A stretch of 64,000 nt of DNA from Meridianimarinicoccus roseus (GCF_003172915.1 NZ_QGKU01000048.1:62001-126000), one strand, 5' to 3'. Positions 37,591-45,553 are shown, counted from the first letter of the stretch. Numbers and translations are program-made. The notes: generated from the sequence alone by a model not told the origin.

Positions 37591-37733
37591 CAGTCAGGCG
37601 CCACGCAGAAGCCGCGCGGGTCGGCCGACCCGCCGGCGTTCAGGCAGTCTTCCACCGCCGTGACACGCTGGTATTCGGCTCCGGCCCAAAGCCCGCCGGC
37701 GAACACCGCGATGTAGATCACAAGCCGGATCAT
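37590..37733 (-). CDS. 47-residue membrane-anchored protein between rpsP and rimM
   Basis: This is a short protein starting [18 protein letters not shown], a single N-terminal helix, followed by about 28 periplasmic-looking residues. Two cysteines (near residues 30 and 43) may pair, with the product ending FCVAPD. Its stop overlaps the rimM start (TGATG), so it is translationally coupled within the ribosome operon. I recall similar small proteins at this position in other Rhodobacterales but know no function. Confidence 0.75.
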   Translation of the reverse strand: MIRLVIYIAVFAGGLWAGAEYQRVTAVEDCLNAGGSADPRGFCVAPD

Positions 37734-37792
37734 GGCAGGCTCCACCGCTGGATCAGGCCCCGCCCCGGCAGGGGGCAGGGCGCAAAAAAGGC

Positions 37793-38158
37793 TTATTCTG
37801 CAGAGGCTTCTTCAGCGGCCTCGGCGGCTTTGGCGGCCTTCTCGGCGGCGCGGTCCTGCGCCTTCTTGCCCGGCACACCCTTCTTCAGGTTGGCGCGGTC
37901 CTTCTTGGGCAGGGTGCCGGCGGCTTCGAGCATACGGGCAACGCGGTCGGTGGGGGTCGCGCCCTGGTCGAGCCAGTACTGGACGCGCTCCATGTCCATC
38001 TTCACGCGGTCCTCGCTGTCCTTGGGCAGCAGCGGGTTGTAGATGCCCAGACGCTCCTGGTAGCGGCCGTCGCGGGGCATCCGGCTGTCGGCGGCGACGA
38101 TGCGGTAGAAGGGGCGTTTCTTGGACCCACCGCGGGCGAGACGAAGTTTCATAGCCAT
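37793..38158 (-). CDS. rpsP: 30S ribosomal protein S16
   Basis: This 121-residue S16 shows [19 protein letters not shown] and the LGIYNPLL core, followed by an Ala/Lys/Glu-rich helical C-terminal tail (about residues 85-121) common in alphaproteobacteria. An AGGAGAAACC site precedes the ATG. The gene is co-directional with aroQ upstream and the small gene and rimM downstream. Confidence 0.96.
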   Translation of the reverse strand: MAMKLRLARGGSKKRPFYRIVAADSRMPRDGRYQERLGIYNPLLPKDSEDRVKMDMERVQYWLDQGATPTDRVARMLEAAGTLPKKDRANLKKGVPGKKAQDRAAEKAAKAAEAAEEASAE

Positions 38159-38203
38159 TGGGTTTCTCCTTTGAATGGCGTTCTGGGCGCGCGTCAGGCG
38201 GCC

Positions 38204-38518
38204 TCAGGATTGGTGACGTTCGTGGTGCTTGATGACTTCCTGAATGATGAAGTTCAGGAATTTCTTGGCAAATTCCGGATCGAGGTCGGCCTCGCGGGCG
38301 AGGTCCTCCAGCCGGGAAATCTGTGCCGCCTCGCGGGCGGGATCGGAAGGCGGCAGCGCGTGGCGTGCCTTGAGCACGCCCACCGCCTGCGTGTGCTTGA
38401 ACCGTTCACCCAACGTGTAGACGAGTATCGCGTCCAGCCGGTCGATGCTGGCGCGGTGCCCCTTGAGCAGCTCCGCCGCTCGCACCACGGGATCATTTGC
38501 GGGCGTGTCAGCGGACAT
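38204..38518 (-). CDS. Chorismate mutase, AroQ type
   Basis: This 104-residue all-alpha chorismate mutase converts chorismate to prephenate for Phe/Tyr synthesis. The AroQ pattern is present: R in GHRASIDRLDAILVYTLGERF, KHTQAVGVLKARHALPPSDPARE, and the C-terminal helix ending KKFLNFIIQEVIKHH. The ATG at 38518 has GGGAGG upstream; the frame beyond it is the 11-bp repeat array. It lies between the acetyltransferase gene and rpsP. Confidence 0.92.
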   Translation of the reverse strand: MSADTPANDPVVRAAELLKGHRASIDRLDAILVYTLGERFKHTQAVGVLKARHALPPSDPAREAAQISRLEDLAREADLDPEFAKKFLNFIIQEVIKHHERHQS

Positions 38519-38548
38519 GGCAGCCTCCCGAAACGGGCGGCAAACCCG

Positions 38549-38592
38549 CGTATGACTCGCATATGAAGCGCATATGACTCCCATATGATTTC
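38549..38592 (-). repeat. Four tandem 11-bp CATATGA units with alternating GANTC (array 1)
   Basis: Four consecutive 11-bp units start at 38549, 38560, 38571 and 38582, each reading (C)(A/G)TATGA plus four variable bases. Units 1 and 3 contain GACTC (38554-38558 and 38576-38580), 22 bp apart; units 2 and 4 do not. The array fills the gap between the acetyltransferase stop and the chorismate mutase start, 30 bp from the latter's ATG. An equivalent array is at 59841-59884. Confidence 0.85.
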
Positions 38593-39112
38593 ATGCCGCG
38601 GTCTCCTGCGGGCCGGGGTGCCGCCAGACGCCCATCGCGCCGTAACGCGGATGCGTGAAGTCGTGGTCGCGCACCGCGCCCAGCCGTTCGGCAACGGCCA
38701 CCGATGCGATGTTGTCGGGGTCGATCAGGCTGATGACGGTGGTCCAGCCAAGCGTGTCATAGGCATGGCGACGCGCGGCCATCGCCGCCTCGCGCGCGTG
38801 GCCGACTCGGTGGTGGCCGGGAAAGGTCAGCCAGCCGATCTCGGGTTCCGGCCATTCGGACGGGTAGTGCAGGCCGTACAGCCCGACCGGCGCACCGCTG
38901 GCCTTGTCCACGGCGATCCAGCGCCCGAAGCCGCGCATCGTCCAGTGGCCGATTACCTCGCACAGGTAGCGCCAGCTTTCCCACGGAGCCATCGCGCCGC
39001 CCACGAAGCGGGTCAGCCCGGCATCGGCGCTGAACGCCGCGAAGGCGGCCGCGTCGTCGGCGCAGGGTCCGCGCAGGACCAGCCGGTCGGTTTCGAGAAC
39101 GGGCGGGGTCAT
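38591..39112 (-). CDS. GNAT family N-acetyltransferase (RimJ/RimL-like)
   Basis: This 173-residue acetyltransferase has the opening TDRLVLRGPCADDAAAFAAF, typical of RimJ/RimL-type enzymes that acetylate protein or small-molecule amines. The acetyl-CoA loop is HHRVGHAREAAMAARRHA. Its ATG overlaps the ffh stop (ATGA), so it is coupled to ffh. The substrate is unknown. It ends exactly where the 11-bp repeat array begins. Confidence 0.9.
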   Translation of the reverse strand: MTPPVLETDRLVLRGPCADDAAAFAAFSADAGLTRFVGGAMAPWESWRYLCEVIGHWTMRGFGRWIAVDKASGAPVGLYGLHYPSEWPEPEIGWLTFPGHHRVGHAREAAMAARRHAYDTLGWTTVISLIDPDNIASVAVAERLGAVRDHDFTHPRYGAMGVWRHPGPQETAA

Positions 39113-40608
39113 TTCTTCTTTCCGAAGCCGGACAGGCCCGGCGGCAGGGCCGCGCCGCCGCCCGGTCCGCCAAAGCCGCCGGGCAGGGAGCCGCCGGGCA
39201 TCTTGCCCATCTGGGCCTGCGCCGCCTTGATCTCTGCCTCGGTCGGGCCGCCCGCGCCGCCGCCGAAGAGGCCGCCGAGATTGCGCAGCATCCCCTTCTT
39301 TCCCATCTTGCCCATCTTCTTCATCATGTCGGCCATCTGGCGGTGCTGCTTCAGAAGACGGTTTAGTTCCTGCACCTCGAGCCCCGCGCCCTTGGCCACG
39401 CGCTTCTTGCGGGATGCCTGAAGAAGCTGCGGGTTGGCGCGTTCCTTCTTGGTCATGGAATCGATCAGCGCGATCTGGTGGCGCAGGATCTTGTCATCCA
39501 GCCCGGCCGCGTCGATCTGCTTCTTCATCTTCTGCATGCCGGGCATCATGCCCATCATGCCTTCCATGCCGCCCATCTTGACCATCTGTTCCAGCTGGCC
39601 CTTCAGGTCGTTCATGTTGAACTGACCCTTCTGGAAACGCTTCATCATCCGCTCGGCCTGTTCGGCCTCGAGCGTTTCCTGCGCCTTTTCCACCAGCGCG
39701 ACGATGTCGCCCATCCCAAGGATGCGGCCCGCGATGCGACTGGGTTCGAAGGTTTCGAGCGCGTCCATCTTTTCGCCGAGGCCGACGAACTTGATCGGTT
39801 GGCCGGTCACGGCGCGCATCGACAGCGCCGCGCCGCCGCGCCCGTCGCCGTCCATCCGGGTCAGCACGACGCCGGAGATGCCGATGCGGTCGTCGAAGTT
39901 CTGCGCGGTGGTCACGGCGTCCTGCCCGGTCAGGCCATCCACCACCAGCAGCGTCTCGCGCGGGGTGACGATGTCGCGGACCTGTTCGACCTGCGCCATC
40001 AGTTCCTCGTCGATGGACAATCGGCCCGCAGTGTCGAGCATGTAGACGTCGTAGCCGCCGAAGGTGGCCTGCTGCTTGGCGCGCTTGGCGATCTGCACAG
40101 CGGTTTCGCCCTTGACGATCGGCAGCGTGTCCACGCCGATCTGCGTGCCGAGAATGGCGAGCTGTTCCATCGCGGCGGGCCGGTTGGTGTCGAGCGAGGC
40201 CATCAGCACGCGTTTGCCGTTGCGGTCCTTGAGGCGCTTGGCCAGCTTGCCAGTCGTCGTCGTCTTGCCCGAGCCCTGCAGGCCGACCATCAGGATCGGT
40301 GCCGGGGCGTTGTCGATTTTCAGCGCGCCGGGGTCTTCATTGTCGCCCGCCAGCACATGCACCAGTTCGTCATGCACGATCTTGACGACCTGCTGGCCGG
40401 GCGTGACTGACTTTGTCACGGCCTGCCCGGTCGCCTTGTCCTGCACCGCCTTGACGAAATCGCGGGCCACCGGAAGCGACACGTCCGCTTCCAGCAGGGC
40501 GACACGCACCTCGCGCAGCGCGGTCTTGACGTCATCCTCGCTGAGAGCGCCCTGACGGGTCAGGCGGTCGAACACACCTCCGAGGCGTTCTGACAGGTTC
40601 TCGAACAT
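39109..40608 (-). CDS. ffh: Signal recognition particle protein Ffh
   Basis: This is a 499-residue SRP GTPase. The N domain begins MFENLSERLGGVFDRL; the G domain has the P-loop GLQGSGKTTT and DTAGRLSIDEEL. The M domain is Met/Gly-rich (GGMEGMMGMMPGMQKMK), and a Gly/Pro-rich C-terminal tail extends it. It binds the SRP RNA encoded at 59672-59776 and targets ribosomes making membrane proteins. The start at 40608 matches the family; the upstream frame is non-native. Confidence 0.97.
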   Translation of the reverse strand: MFENLSERLGGVFDRLTRQGALSEDDVKTALREVRVALLEADVSLPVARDFVKAVQDKATGQAVTKSVTPGQQVVKIVHDELVHVLAGDNEDPGALKIDNAPAPILMVGLQGSGKTTTTGKLAKRLKDRNGKRVLMASLDTNRPAAMEQLAILGTQIGVDTLPIVKGETAVQIAKRAKQQATFGGYDVYMLDTAGRLSIDEELMAQVEQVRDIVTPRETLLVVDGLTGQDAVTTAQNFDDRIGISGVVLTRMDGDGRGGAALSMRAVTGQPIKFVGLGEKMDALETFEPSRIAGRILGMGDIVALVEKAQETLEAEQAERMMKRFQKGQFNMNDLKGQLEQMVKMGGMEGMMGMMPGMQKMKKQIDAAGLDDKILRHQIALIDSMTKKERANPQLLQASRKKRVAKGAGLEVQELNRLLKQHRQMADMMKKMGKMGKKGMLRNLGGLFGGGAGGPTEAEIKAAQAQMGKMPGGSLPGGFGGPGGGAALPPGLSGFGKKK

Positions 40609-41234
40609 GGGCATGGCCCCCTTGGCTTGCGCGCGGTCCCGGTGGCGACAGCTTCGGCCCGGTGGCGGCGTAACGCGAAGCGCGCCCACGGGCGCAACGC
40701 GCTGGTGGACGGCGATCCCGGCACTGCCAAGGGACCGGAGGCACGAAGCTTCCGGGGTTTGCGCGGCGTGTGCGCGGTTTGGGCGGCTTTGTCAAGCCAT
40801 CAGGCCCATTCGGCCCGCGCTGCAACTGCCTGGGCCGGATCGGGCTGCGCCAGGCGGGTGCGGGGCGCGGGCCGCTGTCGGCGAGTCGCCGAGCGCAGCC
40901 GAAAATCGGGAGAATAAATCATGCTTAACAAGCAAGTATGGGTTTCCGGGCGTTCGCGCGATTAACCATAACCTTTGGGATAGAACGCCTCACTCTATTG
41001 GACAGTCGGTCACTTCTTTTCAGTTCATGCTTAACCCTCTGGGAGGCTGCAACCAAAGGTAGCGCCGCCGTATATTCAATTCATCGGGAGGTCAGGCGGC
41101 ACACGCTACCGGGCCGCAGAGGAAAAATACTGTAACCGCAGTCATTTGACTGGCCGAGAGCAGGCACGGGCCGAAAGTGGAAACTTTCGGAACAGAGAAG
41201 TCGTGTCTGTCGCGGAGGAACGAGGACGTTTACG
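40609..41234. promoter_or_regulatory. Long intergenic region upstream of ffh and sciP
   Basis: This 626-bp divergent region holds no supportable gene. The half near sciP is AT-richer and carries two identical TCATGCTTAAC elements (40919-40929 and 41025-41035) and TTAACCAT at 40962-40969, a CtrA-like half-site. No full TTAA-N7-TTAA box is seen. The sciP promoter and probably its regulation lie here. Confidence 0.5.
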
Positions 41235-41516
41235 ATGTACTTGAGAAAAAGTGATGGACCCCGCGTTGTGACCCTGCCGGACGGTACGGTCCTGAGCCGC
41301 GATGATCTTCCCGGGGCGGAAACCCGCCGTTGGGTGGCCAGTCGCAAGGCAGTCGTTGCAAAGGCCGTGTTATATGGTTTGATCAAGCGCACAGACGCGC
41401 TGCAGCGGTATGATCTATCCGACGAAGAGTTGTCGGATTGGATCAGGGCGGTGGAACGTCATGGTCTGTCCGGACTTAAGGTGACGCGGATAGACGTTCT
41501 GAGGGGCAGTCGTTAA
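41235..41516 (+). CDS. sciP: SciP, inhibitor of CtrA (DUF1153)
   Basis: This 93-residue DUF1153 protein has the family core LPDGTVLSRDDLPGAETRRWVASRKAVVAKAV and the helix-turn-helix region ALQRYDLSDEELSDWIRAVERHGLSGLKVTRI. In Caulobacter SciP binds CtrA and blocks its activation of promoters. Here it is immediately upstream of a CtrA-type regulator, a neighbourhood I recall from other Rhodobacterales. A GGAGGAACG site lies upstream. Confidence 0.93.
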   Translation: MYLRKSDGPRVVTLPDGTVLSRDDLPGAETRRWVASRKAVVAKAVLYGLIKRTDALQRYDLSDEELSDWIRAVERHGLSGLKVTRIDVLRGSR

Positions 41517-41546
41517 CGGAAGTTTGACGTGCGGACTCTTTAGATA

Positions 41547-41563
41547 GCAGCCTAAAAGGCTGC
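41547..41563 (+). promoter_or_regulatory. Hairpin and GANTC site between sciP and the CtrA-like gene
   Basis: GCAGCCT (41547-41553) pairs perfectly with AGGCTGC (41557-41563) around AAA. No T-run follows, so it may be an mRNA stabiliser or attenuator. A GACTC (GANTC, the CcrM methylation target) lies just before it at 41534-41538, in the likely promoter of the downstream gene. Confidence 0.45.
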
Positions 41564-41602
41564 AATCTCGGGACGTCATTCACATATAAGAACAGATGGC
41601 GC

Positions 41603-42313
41603 TTGGAGACTGAGATGAACATTTACCTTTTGACCCGGAGCGCGGATCTGTCTCGCAGCATCGGAGTGATGGTGGGCGATCCTGCGCTGGGTTACCAGTT
41701 TCACAGTTTGACGAGTGTCGCCGACCTGTCCGCGGCGCCGGACGAAACCGGCGTGGTGCTGCTGGATGCCGACATGCCGGGGTCTGAATGCATGGCCTTA
41801 CTGGAGCGGATGGAGGGCGATATGCCCGACTGCGCTGTTGTGGTCGTGGTCGCCCCCGCGATGGCGGACCGGACGCTGCCCGGCTTCGAAGGCGCGCGCC
41901 ACCTGGTCGCCCCGTTTCACAAGCAGGATCTGCTGACGACGATCGCGGCCGAGGGACTGAGCGGGCGCAATGGTCAGAAGACGCTGCGTATCGGGCGGCT
42001 GTCTCTGAACCTTGCGCTGAACAAGGCGTATGTGGACGAAGAACTGGTGCCGCTGACCGGCAAGGAATACGAGGTTCTGCACCTTCTGGCGGCGCGGCGC
42101 AACGTGACGCTGTCCAAGGAGATGTTCCTCGACAAGCTGTATGGCGGGCTGGACGAACCTGAGGTGAAGATCATCGACGTGTTCATCTGCAAGATCCGCG
42201 GCAAGCTGAAGAAGCTGACGGGTGGCGACGGGCTGATCGACACTGTCTGGGGGCGGGGATATGTACTGCGCGACCCCGAAGCACGACAGATCCAGCACCG
42301 TGCGGCTGGCTGA
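41603..42313 (+). CDS. CtrA-type response regulator with degenerate receiver
   Basis: This is a 236-residue OmpR/PhoB-class regulator. Residues 120-232 match the CtrA DNA-binding domain closely (LTGKEY, LSKEMFLDKLYGG, DEPEVKIIDVFICKIR, TVWGRGYVLRDP). The receiver keeps the phosphoacceptor Asp51 (LLDADMPG). However, the acidic EDD at 7-9 is TRS, the conserved Lys before PFHK is Ala99, and the Ser/Thr switch near 80 is Ala. It could be the species' CtrA working without phosphorylation, or a paralog of a normal CtrA elsewhere. It sits 86 bp after sciP. Confidence 0.85.
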   Translation: METEMNIYLLTRSADLSRSIGVMVGDPALGYQFHSLTSVADLSAAPDETGVVLLDADMPGSECMALLERMEGDMPDCAVVVVVAPAMADRTLPGFEGARHLVAPFHKQDLLTTIAAEGLSGRNGQKTLRIGRLSLNLALNKAYVDEELVPLTGKEYEVLHLLAARRNVTLSKEMFLDKLYGGLDEPEVKIIDVFICKIRGKLKKLTGGDGLIDTVWGRGYVLRDPEARQIQHRAAG

Positions 42314-42339
42314 CTAATCGCATCGTCACGGCCATGAAA

Positions 42340-42364
42340 AAGGGCGCCCTCGCGGGGCGCCCTT
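42340..42364. terminator. Bidirectional intrinsic terminator
   Basis: AAGGGCGCCC (42340-42349) and GGGCGCCCTT (42355-42364) form a perfect 10-bp stem with a 5-nt loop. On the minus strand it is followed by TTTC, and on the plus strand by CTTGTATCTTT. It separates the CtrA-like gene from the convergent secreted-protein gene. Confidence 0.8.
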
Positions 42365-42389
42365 CTTGTATCTTTCGTCTAACGACCGA

Positions 42390-42860
42390 TTACATCACCG
42401 AAAGTGCGTTCCGGTCGACTCCGACTTCGTCGAGGATATTCTGGACTTCGTCCTCGTCGCTGGTGTCGATGGCGCTTTTGAGTGCCACAAGCTGCGTCAG
42501 CGTGAAGGCTTCAGGATCGACGCCCATCGATGCAGCGAGCTGTGCTTTGCCCTCGGGTGCATCAATCTGCACTTCGGGAACTTCGACATCGGCGATGGTC
42601 ATACCGTTGGCGTCGAGGTTCGCGATGAGGTCGTTGTAGGTCAGCTCCGAACCGGCATCACTCAGGATCTGGTTCGCACCCTGACGGTTGTCATCGCGAA
42701 GCGCCTTGTCGAGCGCCACAAGCTCGGTCAGGGAGTACTTGCTCGCATCGACGCCGATCTGAGCGGCGTACTGCGCATCCGGTGCTGTGGCCTGGGCCGC
42801 TGCCAGCGTCGGCAGGGCGGTGGCAAGAGCAAATGCGGTGGCAGTCATCATGCGTGTCAT
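42390..42860 (-). CDS. Secreted repeat protein, paralog 1
   Basis: This is a 156-residue exported protein with a signal peptide at residues 1-22 ending LAAAQ. Two copies of a roughly 38-residue helical repeat occur at about 30-67 and 106-145, each with the pattern G-V-(D/N)-x4-(Y/F)-(S/T)-L-x-(E/Q)-L-V-x-L. The linker between them is acidic. It is homologous throughout to the neighbour at 43322-43795. AAGGAAG precedes the ATG. The function is unknown; no enzymatic motif is visible. Confidence 0.8.
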   Translation of the reverse strand: MTRMMTATAFALATALPTLAAAQATAPDAQYAAQIGVDASKYSLTELVALDKALRDDNRQGANQILSDAGSELTYNDLIANLDANGMTIADVEVPEVQIDAPEGKAQLAASMGVDPEAFTLTQLVALKSAIDTSDEDEVQNILDEVGVDRNALSVM

Positions 42861-43321
42861 GTGTCTTCCTTTCTATAAGTCGTTTCGGGCGTGGCCCGTG
42901 ACGGGCGAACCGTTTGGGCCGCGCCGTTGCTTATCCACCTATGAACGCGCAGCGCATTGAAAAGGGGCTGGAATCTTGGCCGCCCGGCTGCTGTCGCCGC
43001 GTCAGCGGTCACATCCGCTTGAGGCGCGGCGTGATCTGGCGGGCCAAAGCTGGGGCAGGGCGAAGGCCTCTGCGGCCTGCACAGCAGGGGCCGCGCGGAC
43101 CCGTGACGGCGGGGCGCAAACGATCACGGCGGGCGCGTCGCCCTGTGCCTCAGACCGAAGGGCGTGTTCATCGCCGCACAGCGAAAAGCCGAAAAACGGG
43201 TGTTGTCACGGTGTCGCCCCGCCCATGACGGGCCCGATGGCGCTGAAACCGGACACGAAATGGCCCGCCGCCCGAGTGGGACGACGGGCCAAAGCCTGTT
43301 GCGCGATGCGCAGTGTGCAGA
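42861..43321. other. Intergenic region between the paralogous secreted-protein genes
   Basis: These 461 bp hold no supportable gene; forward frames are Arg-rich and non-native. They contain the promoter of the 42390-42860 gene and, near the right end, the terminator of the neighbouring paralog. No further repeat or RNA gene is recognised. Confidence 0.5.
43261..43291 (-). terminator. Likely terminator of secreted-protein paralog 2
   Basis: TGGCCCG (43261-43267) and CGGGCCA (43285-43291) form a 7-bp stem around a 17-nt loop that can pair further. On the minus strand it is followed by TTTCG. It lies 31 bp after the stop of the gene at 43322. Confidence 0.5.
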
Positions 43322-43795
43322 TCAGAGCACCGAAAGCGGCGAGCGGTCGATCCCGAGGCGCGAGAAGATCGCGCGGACCTTGCTGTAGTCGCCTTCGTCA
43401 ACTGCGGCCTTCAGGCCGACCAGTTCGTTCAGCGTGAAGTTTTCGGGGTTCACGCCAATGGCGCCTGCGATTTGTGCCTTGGCGGTGGCCTCGGCCGCAG
43501 CGTTGTTGCCAGCCGCGCGAGGTGCCGTGACCGAGGCGGGGTCCGTCACGATCCCGGCCTTCAGCTTGTCGTAAGTGAGGTCCGATCCGGCGCGGGTCAG
43601 GATCTGGTTGGTGCCGACGCGGTTGTCGTCACGCAACGCCTTGTCGAGAGATACAAGCTCGTTCAGGCTGTAGCGGTCCGCGTTGACGCCCAGATTTGCG
43701 GCAAGTTGGGCCGTGCCGGGCGCGCTTTGTGCGCTTGCGAACGTCGGCAGGGCGGCGGCGAAGACGAGCGCGGCTGCGGTCAGGGTGCGGTTCAT
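43322..43795 (-). CDS. Secreted repeat protein, paralog 2
   Basis: This is a 157-residue exported protein with a signal peptide ending FASAQ. The same two-repeat layout as its neighbour is seen (about 29-66 and 107-146), including YSLNELVSLDKALRDDN and FTLNELVGLKAAVDEGD. The end RSPLSVL mirrors NALSVM of paralog 1. The AAAGGACC site selects the ATG at 43795 over the longer frame to 43951. Tandem duplication is the simplest origin. The function is unknown. Confidence 0.8.
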   Translation of the reverse strand: MNRTLTAAALVFAAALPTFASAQSAPGTAQLAANLGVNADRYSLNELVSLDKALRDDNRVGTNQILTRAGSDLTYDKLKAGIVTDPASVTAPRAAGNNAAAEATAKAQIAGAIGVNPENFTLNELVGLKAAVDEGDYSKVRAIFSRLGIDRSPLSVL

Positions 43796-44143
43796 ATCAA
43801 AGGTCCTTTCAAGTGTGCGCCGGAGCAGGTCCGGCTTTCTGGTTGACGGTGCAGGCCTGTCTGGCCCGTCGCCGTTGGAAGACATTTGGGTCGCCGGAAG
43901 GGTTTGAAAAGCATGTGGAAAATCAGACCTCATCACGGACCCTAGCGTCACCTGTCACGCTTGGGTGAGCGTCCGCGTGAACGGGGCACGCCGTGCCGGG
44001 GCCCGGCGTGCAGCCCGCGCGCCCGTCTTTACTGGGGACGGCGCAGCGCCGCCGCCGGAGCAGCCACGATCACGATCCGGCTTGAGATGCGACCGCTTCT
44101 GTGCCTTTGTGGCGCTTTGATGTTCAAATCTGCACAGGATGCC
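43796..44143. other. Divergent intergenic region
   Basis: This is 348 bp between the minus-strand secreted-protein gene and a plus-strand LysR gene. An imperfect inverted repeat with perfect outer arms GCACGCC (43986-43992) and GGCGTGC (44005-44011) is present and could be an operator or structural hairpin. No gene is supported; the forward frame joining the LysR gene is Arg-rich. Confidence 0.45.
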
Positions 44144-45025
44144 ATGTCGATCGAAGCCTGGGATGAAATCAGAACCGCCTTCCATGTCGCGCGCCAGGGC
44201 ACCGTGTCTGGCGCGGCGGCCGAACTGGGCGTGCACCACGCGACGGTGATCCGCCATATCGACGCGTTGGAAGGGCGGCTTGGCACCAAGCTCTTCCAGC
44301 GTCATGCGCGCGGTTACACCCCCACCGAGGCGGGGCGCGACCTGTTGCAGGTGGCCCAGGCGACGGACGACCAGTTCACGCAACTCGTGGGCCGGCTGAA
44401 AGGGCGCGGCGACAGCGTTACGGGCGAACTGGTGGTCACGTCGCTGGGCCTGCTGTCACCATTGCTTGTGCCGGTCATTGCGTCCTTCCAACTGGCGCAT
44501 CCGGGCGTTGTCACGCGCTACCTGACCGGAGAGCGCCTGTTCCGGCTGGAATACGGCGAGGCGCATATCGCCGTGCGGGCGGGCCCGGCGCCTGAACAAC
44601 CCGACAACGTCGTGCAGAAGCTGTTCACCAGCCGCACCGCGCTGTTCGCGTCGCGCGACTATATCGAGCGTCACGGAATGCCGCAGGGTGACGCCGACCT
44701 GGCCGGACATTTCTTCGTCGGCGCCGACGCCGAGGACAACCGCGCGCCCTATTACCAGTGGCTGCGCGAACGGGTGTCGCGGGACCGCGTGGTGTTCCGT
44801 GCGACCGATGCGCGGGTGGTCAAGCACGCGGCGCTGCGGGGGGTTGGGTTGGCCTTCCTGCCGCTTTGGGAAGCTGCGCAGCATCCCGAACTGGTGCAGG
44901 TGGGCGAAAGCCGCACGGAATGGGAAGCGCCGTTGTGGCTGGTCACGCATGTGGATCTGCACCGCACGGCGAAGGTGCAGGCGCTTCTGAAGCATCTCAA
45001 GACCGCCGCGCAGGACTGGGGCTGA
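44144..45025 (+). CDS. LysR family transcriptional regulator
   Basis: This is a regulator of about 293 residues. The N-terminal winged helix (WDEIRTAFHVARQGTVSGAAAELGVHHATVIRHIDALEGRLG) precedes a LysR-type effector domain. Start choices are the ATG at 44120 or 44144; AGGATG just before the latter favours it. No divergent enzyme gene is adjacent, so its target is unknown. It ends convergently with an ArsR-type gene. Confidence 0.88.
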   Translation: MSIEAWDEIRTAFHVARQGTVSGAAAELGVHHATVIRHIDALEGRLGTKLFQRHARGYTPTEAGRDLLQVAQATDDQFTQLVGRLKGRGDSVTGELVVTSLGLLSPLLVPVIASFQLAHPGVVTRYLTGERLFRLEYGEAHIAVRAGPAPEQPDNVVQKLFTSRTALFASRDYIERHGMPQGDADLAGHFFVGADAEDNRAPYYQWLRERVSRDRVVFRATDARVVKHAALRGVGLAFLPLWEAAQHPELVQVGESRTEWEAPLWLVTHVDLHRTAKVQALLKHLKTAAQDWG

Positions 45026-45055
45026 CCTTGGGCCAAGCGCGCCCATGCGGCGCGG

Positions 45056-45445
45056 TCAGGTGTCGGTGTCGCCGGGGCGGTCTGGCGGCGCGGCCAGCTC
45101 GGTTTCGAGAAAGCGTTCGAAAGCGTCCAGATTGACCGCCTCGAACTGGCCGAAGCTCTGCATCCAGACCGAGGCGGCGCGCAGCGCGTCTGGATCGAGT
45201 TTGCACCACTTCACCCGGCCGCGCTTTTCCTGTGTGATCAGCCCGGCGCGGGTCAGGATCGCGAGATGCTTGGAGATCGCTGCGAGCGACATCGAAAACG
45301 GGTCCGCCACGTCGGTCACGGCCATGTCGTCTTCCAGCAGCATCGACAGGATCGCGCGCCGGGTCGGGTCCGCCAGCGCAGCGAACACCTGGTCCAGCGG
45401 GTCGGGGCCGGTTCGGGGCAGCGGGGGGGACGCCGGGTCGGTCAT
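45056..45445 (-). CDS. ArsR/SmtB-type winged-helix regulator
   Basis: This is a 129-residue repressor-like protein with the core DQVFAALADPTRRAILSMLLEDDMAVTDVADPFSMSLAAISKHLAILTRAGLI. No metal-binding cysteine pair (ELCVCDL) is present, so it belongs to the non-metal subgroup often paired with SRPBCC/AHSA1 proteins. No such partner is adjacent. It is divergent from the small membrane protein gene at 45554. Confidence 0.9.
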   Translation of the reverse strand: MTDPASPPLPRTGPDPLDQVFAALADPTRRAILSMLLEDDMAVTDVADPFSMSLAAISKHLAILTRAGLITQEKRGRVKWCKLDPDALRAASVWMQSFGQFEAVNLDAFERFLETELAAPPDRPGDTDT

Positions 45446-45553
45446 GGGCTGCGGTTAAGACCTTGCGGACGCGCGGTCAACAATATGGCGGGAATGTGCA
45501 CGATTGCATGCGGCCCCCCTTGCCGCGATGCGCGGGCGTCCCATAACCAGATC

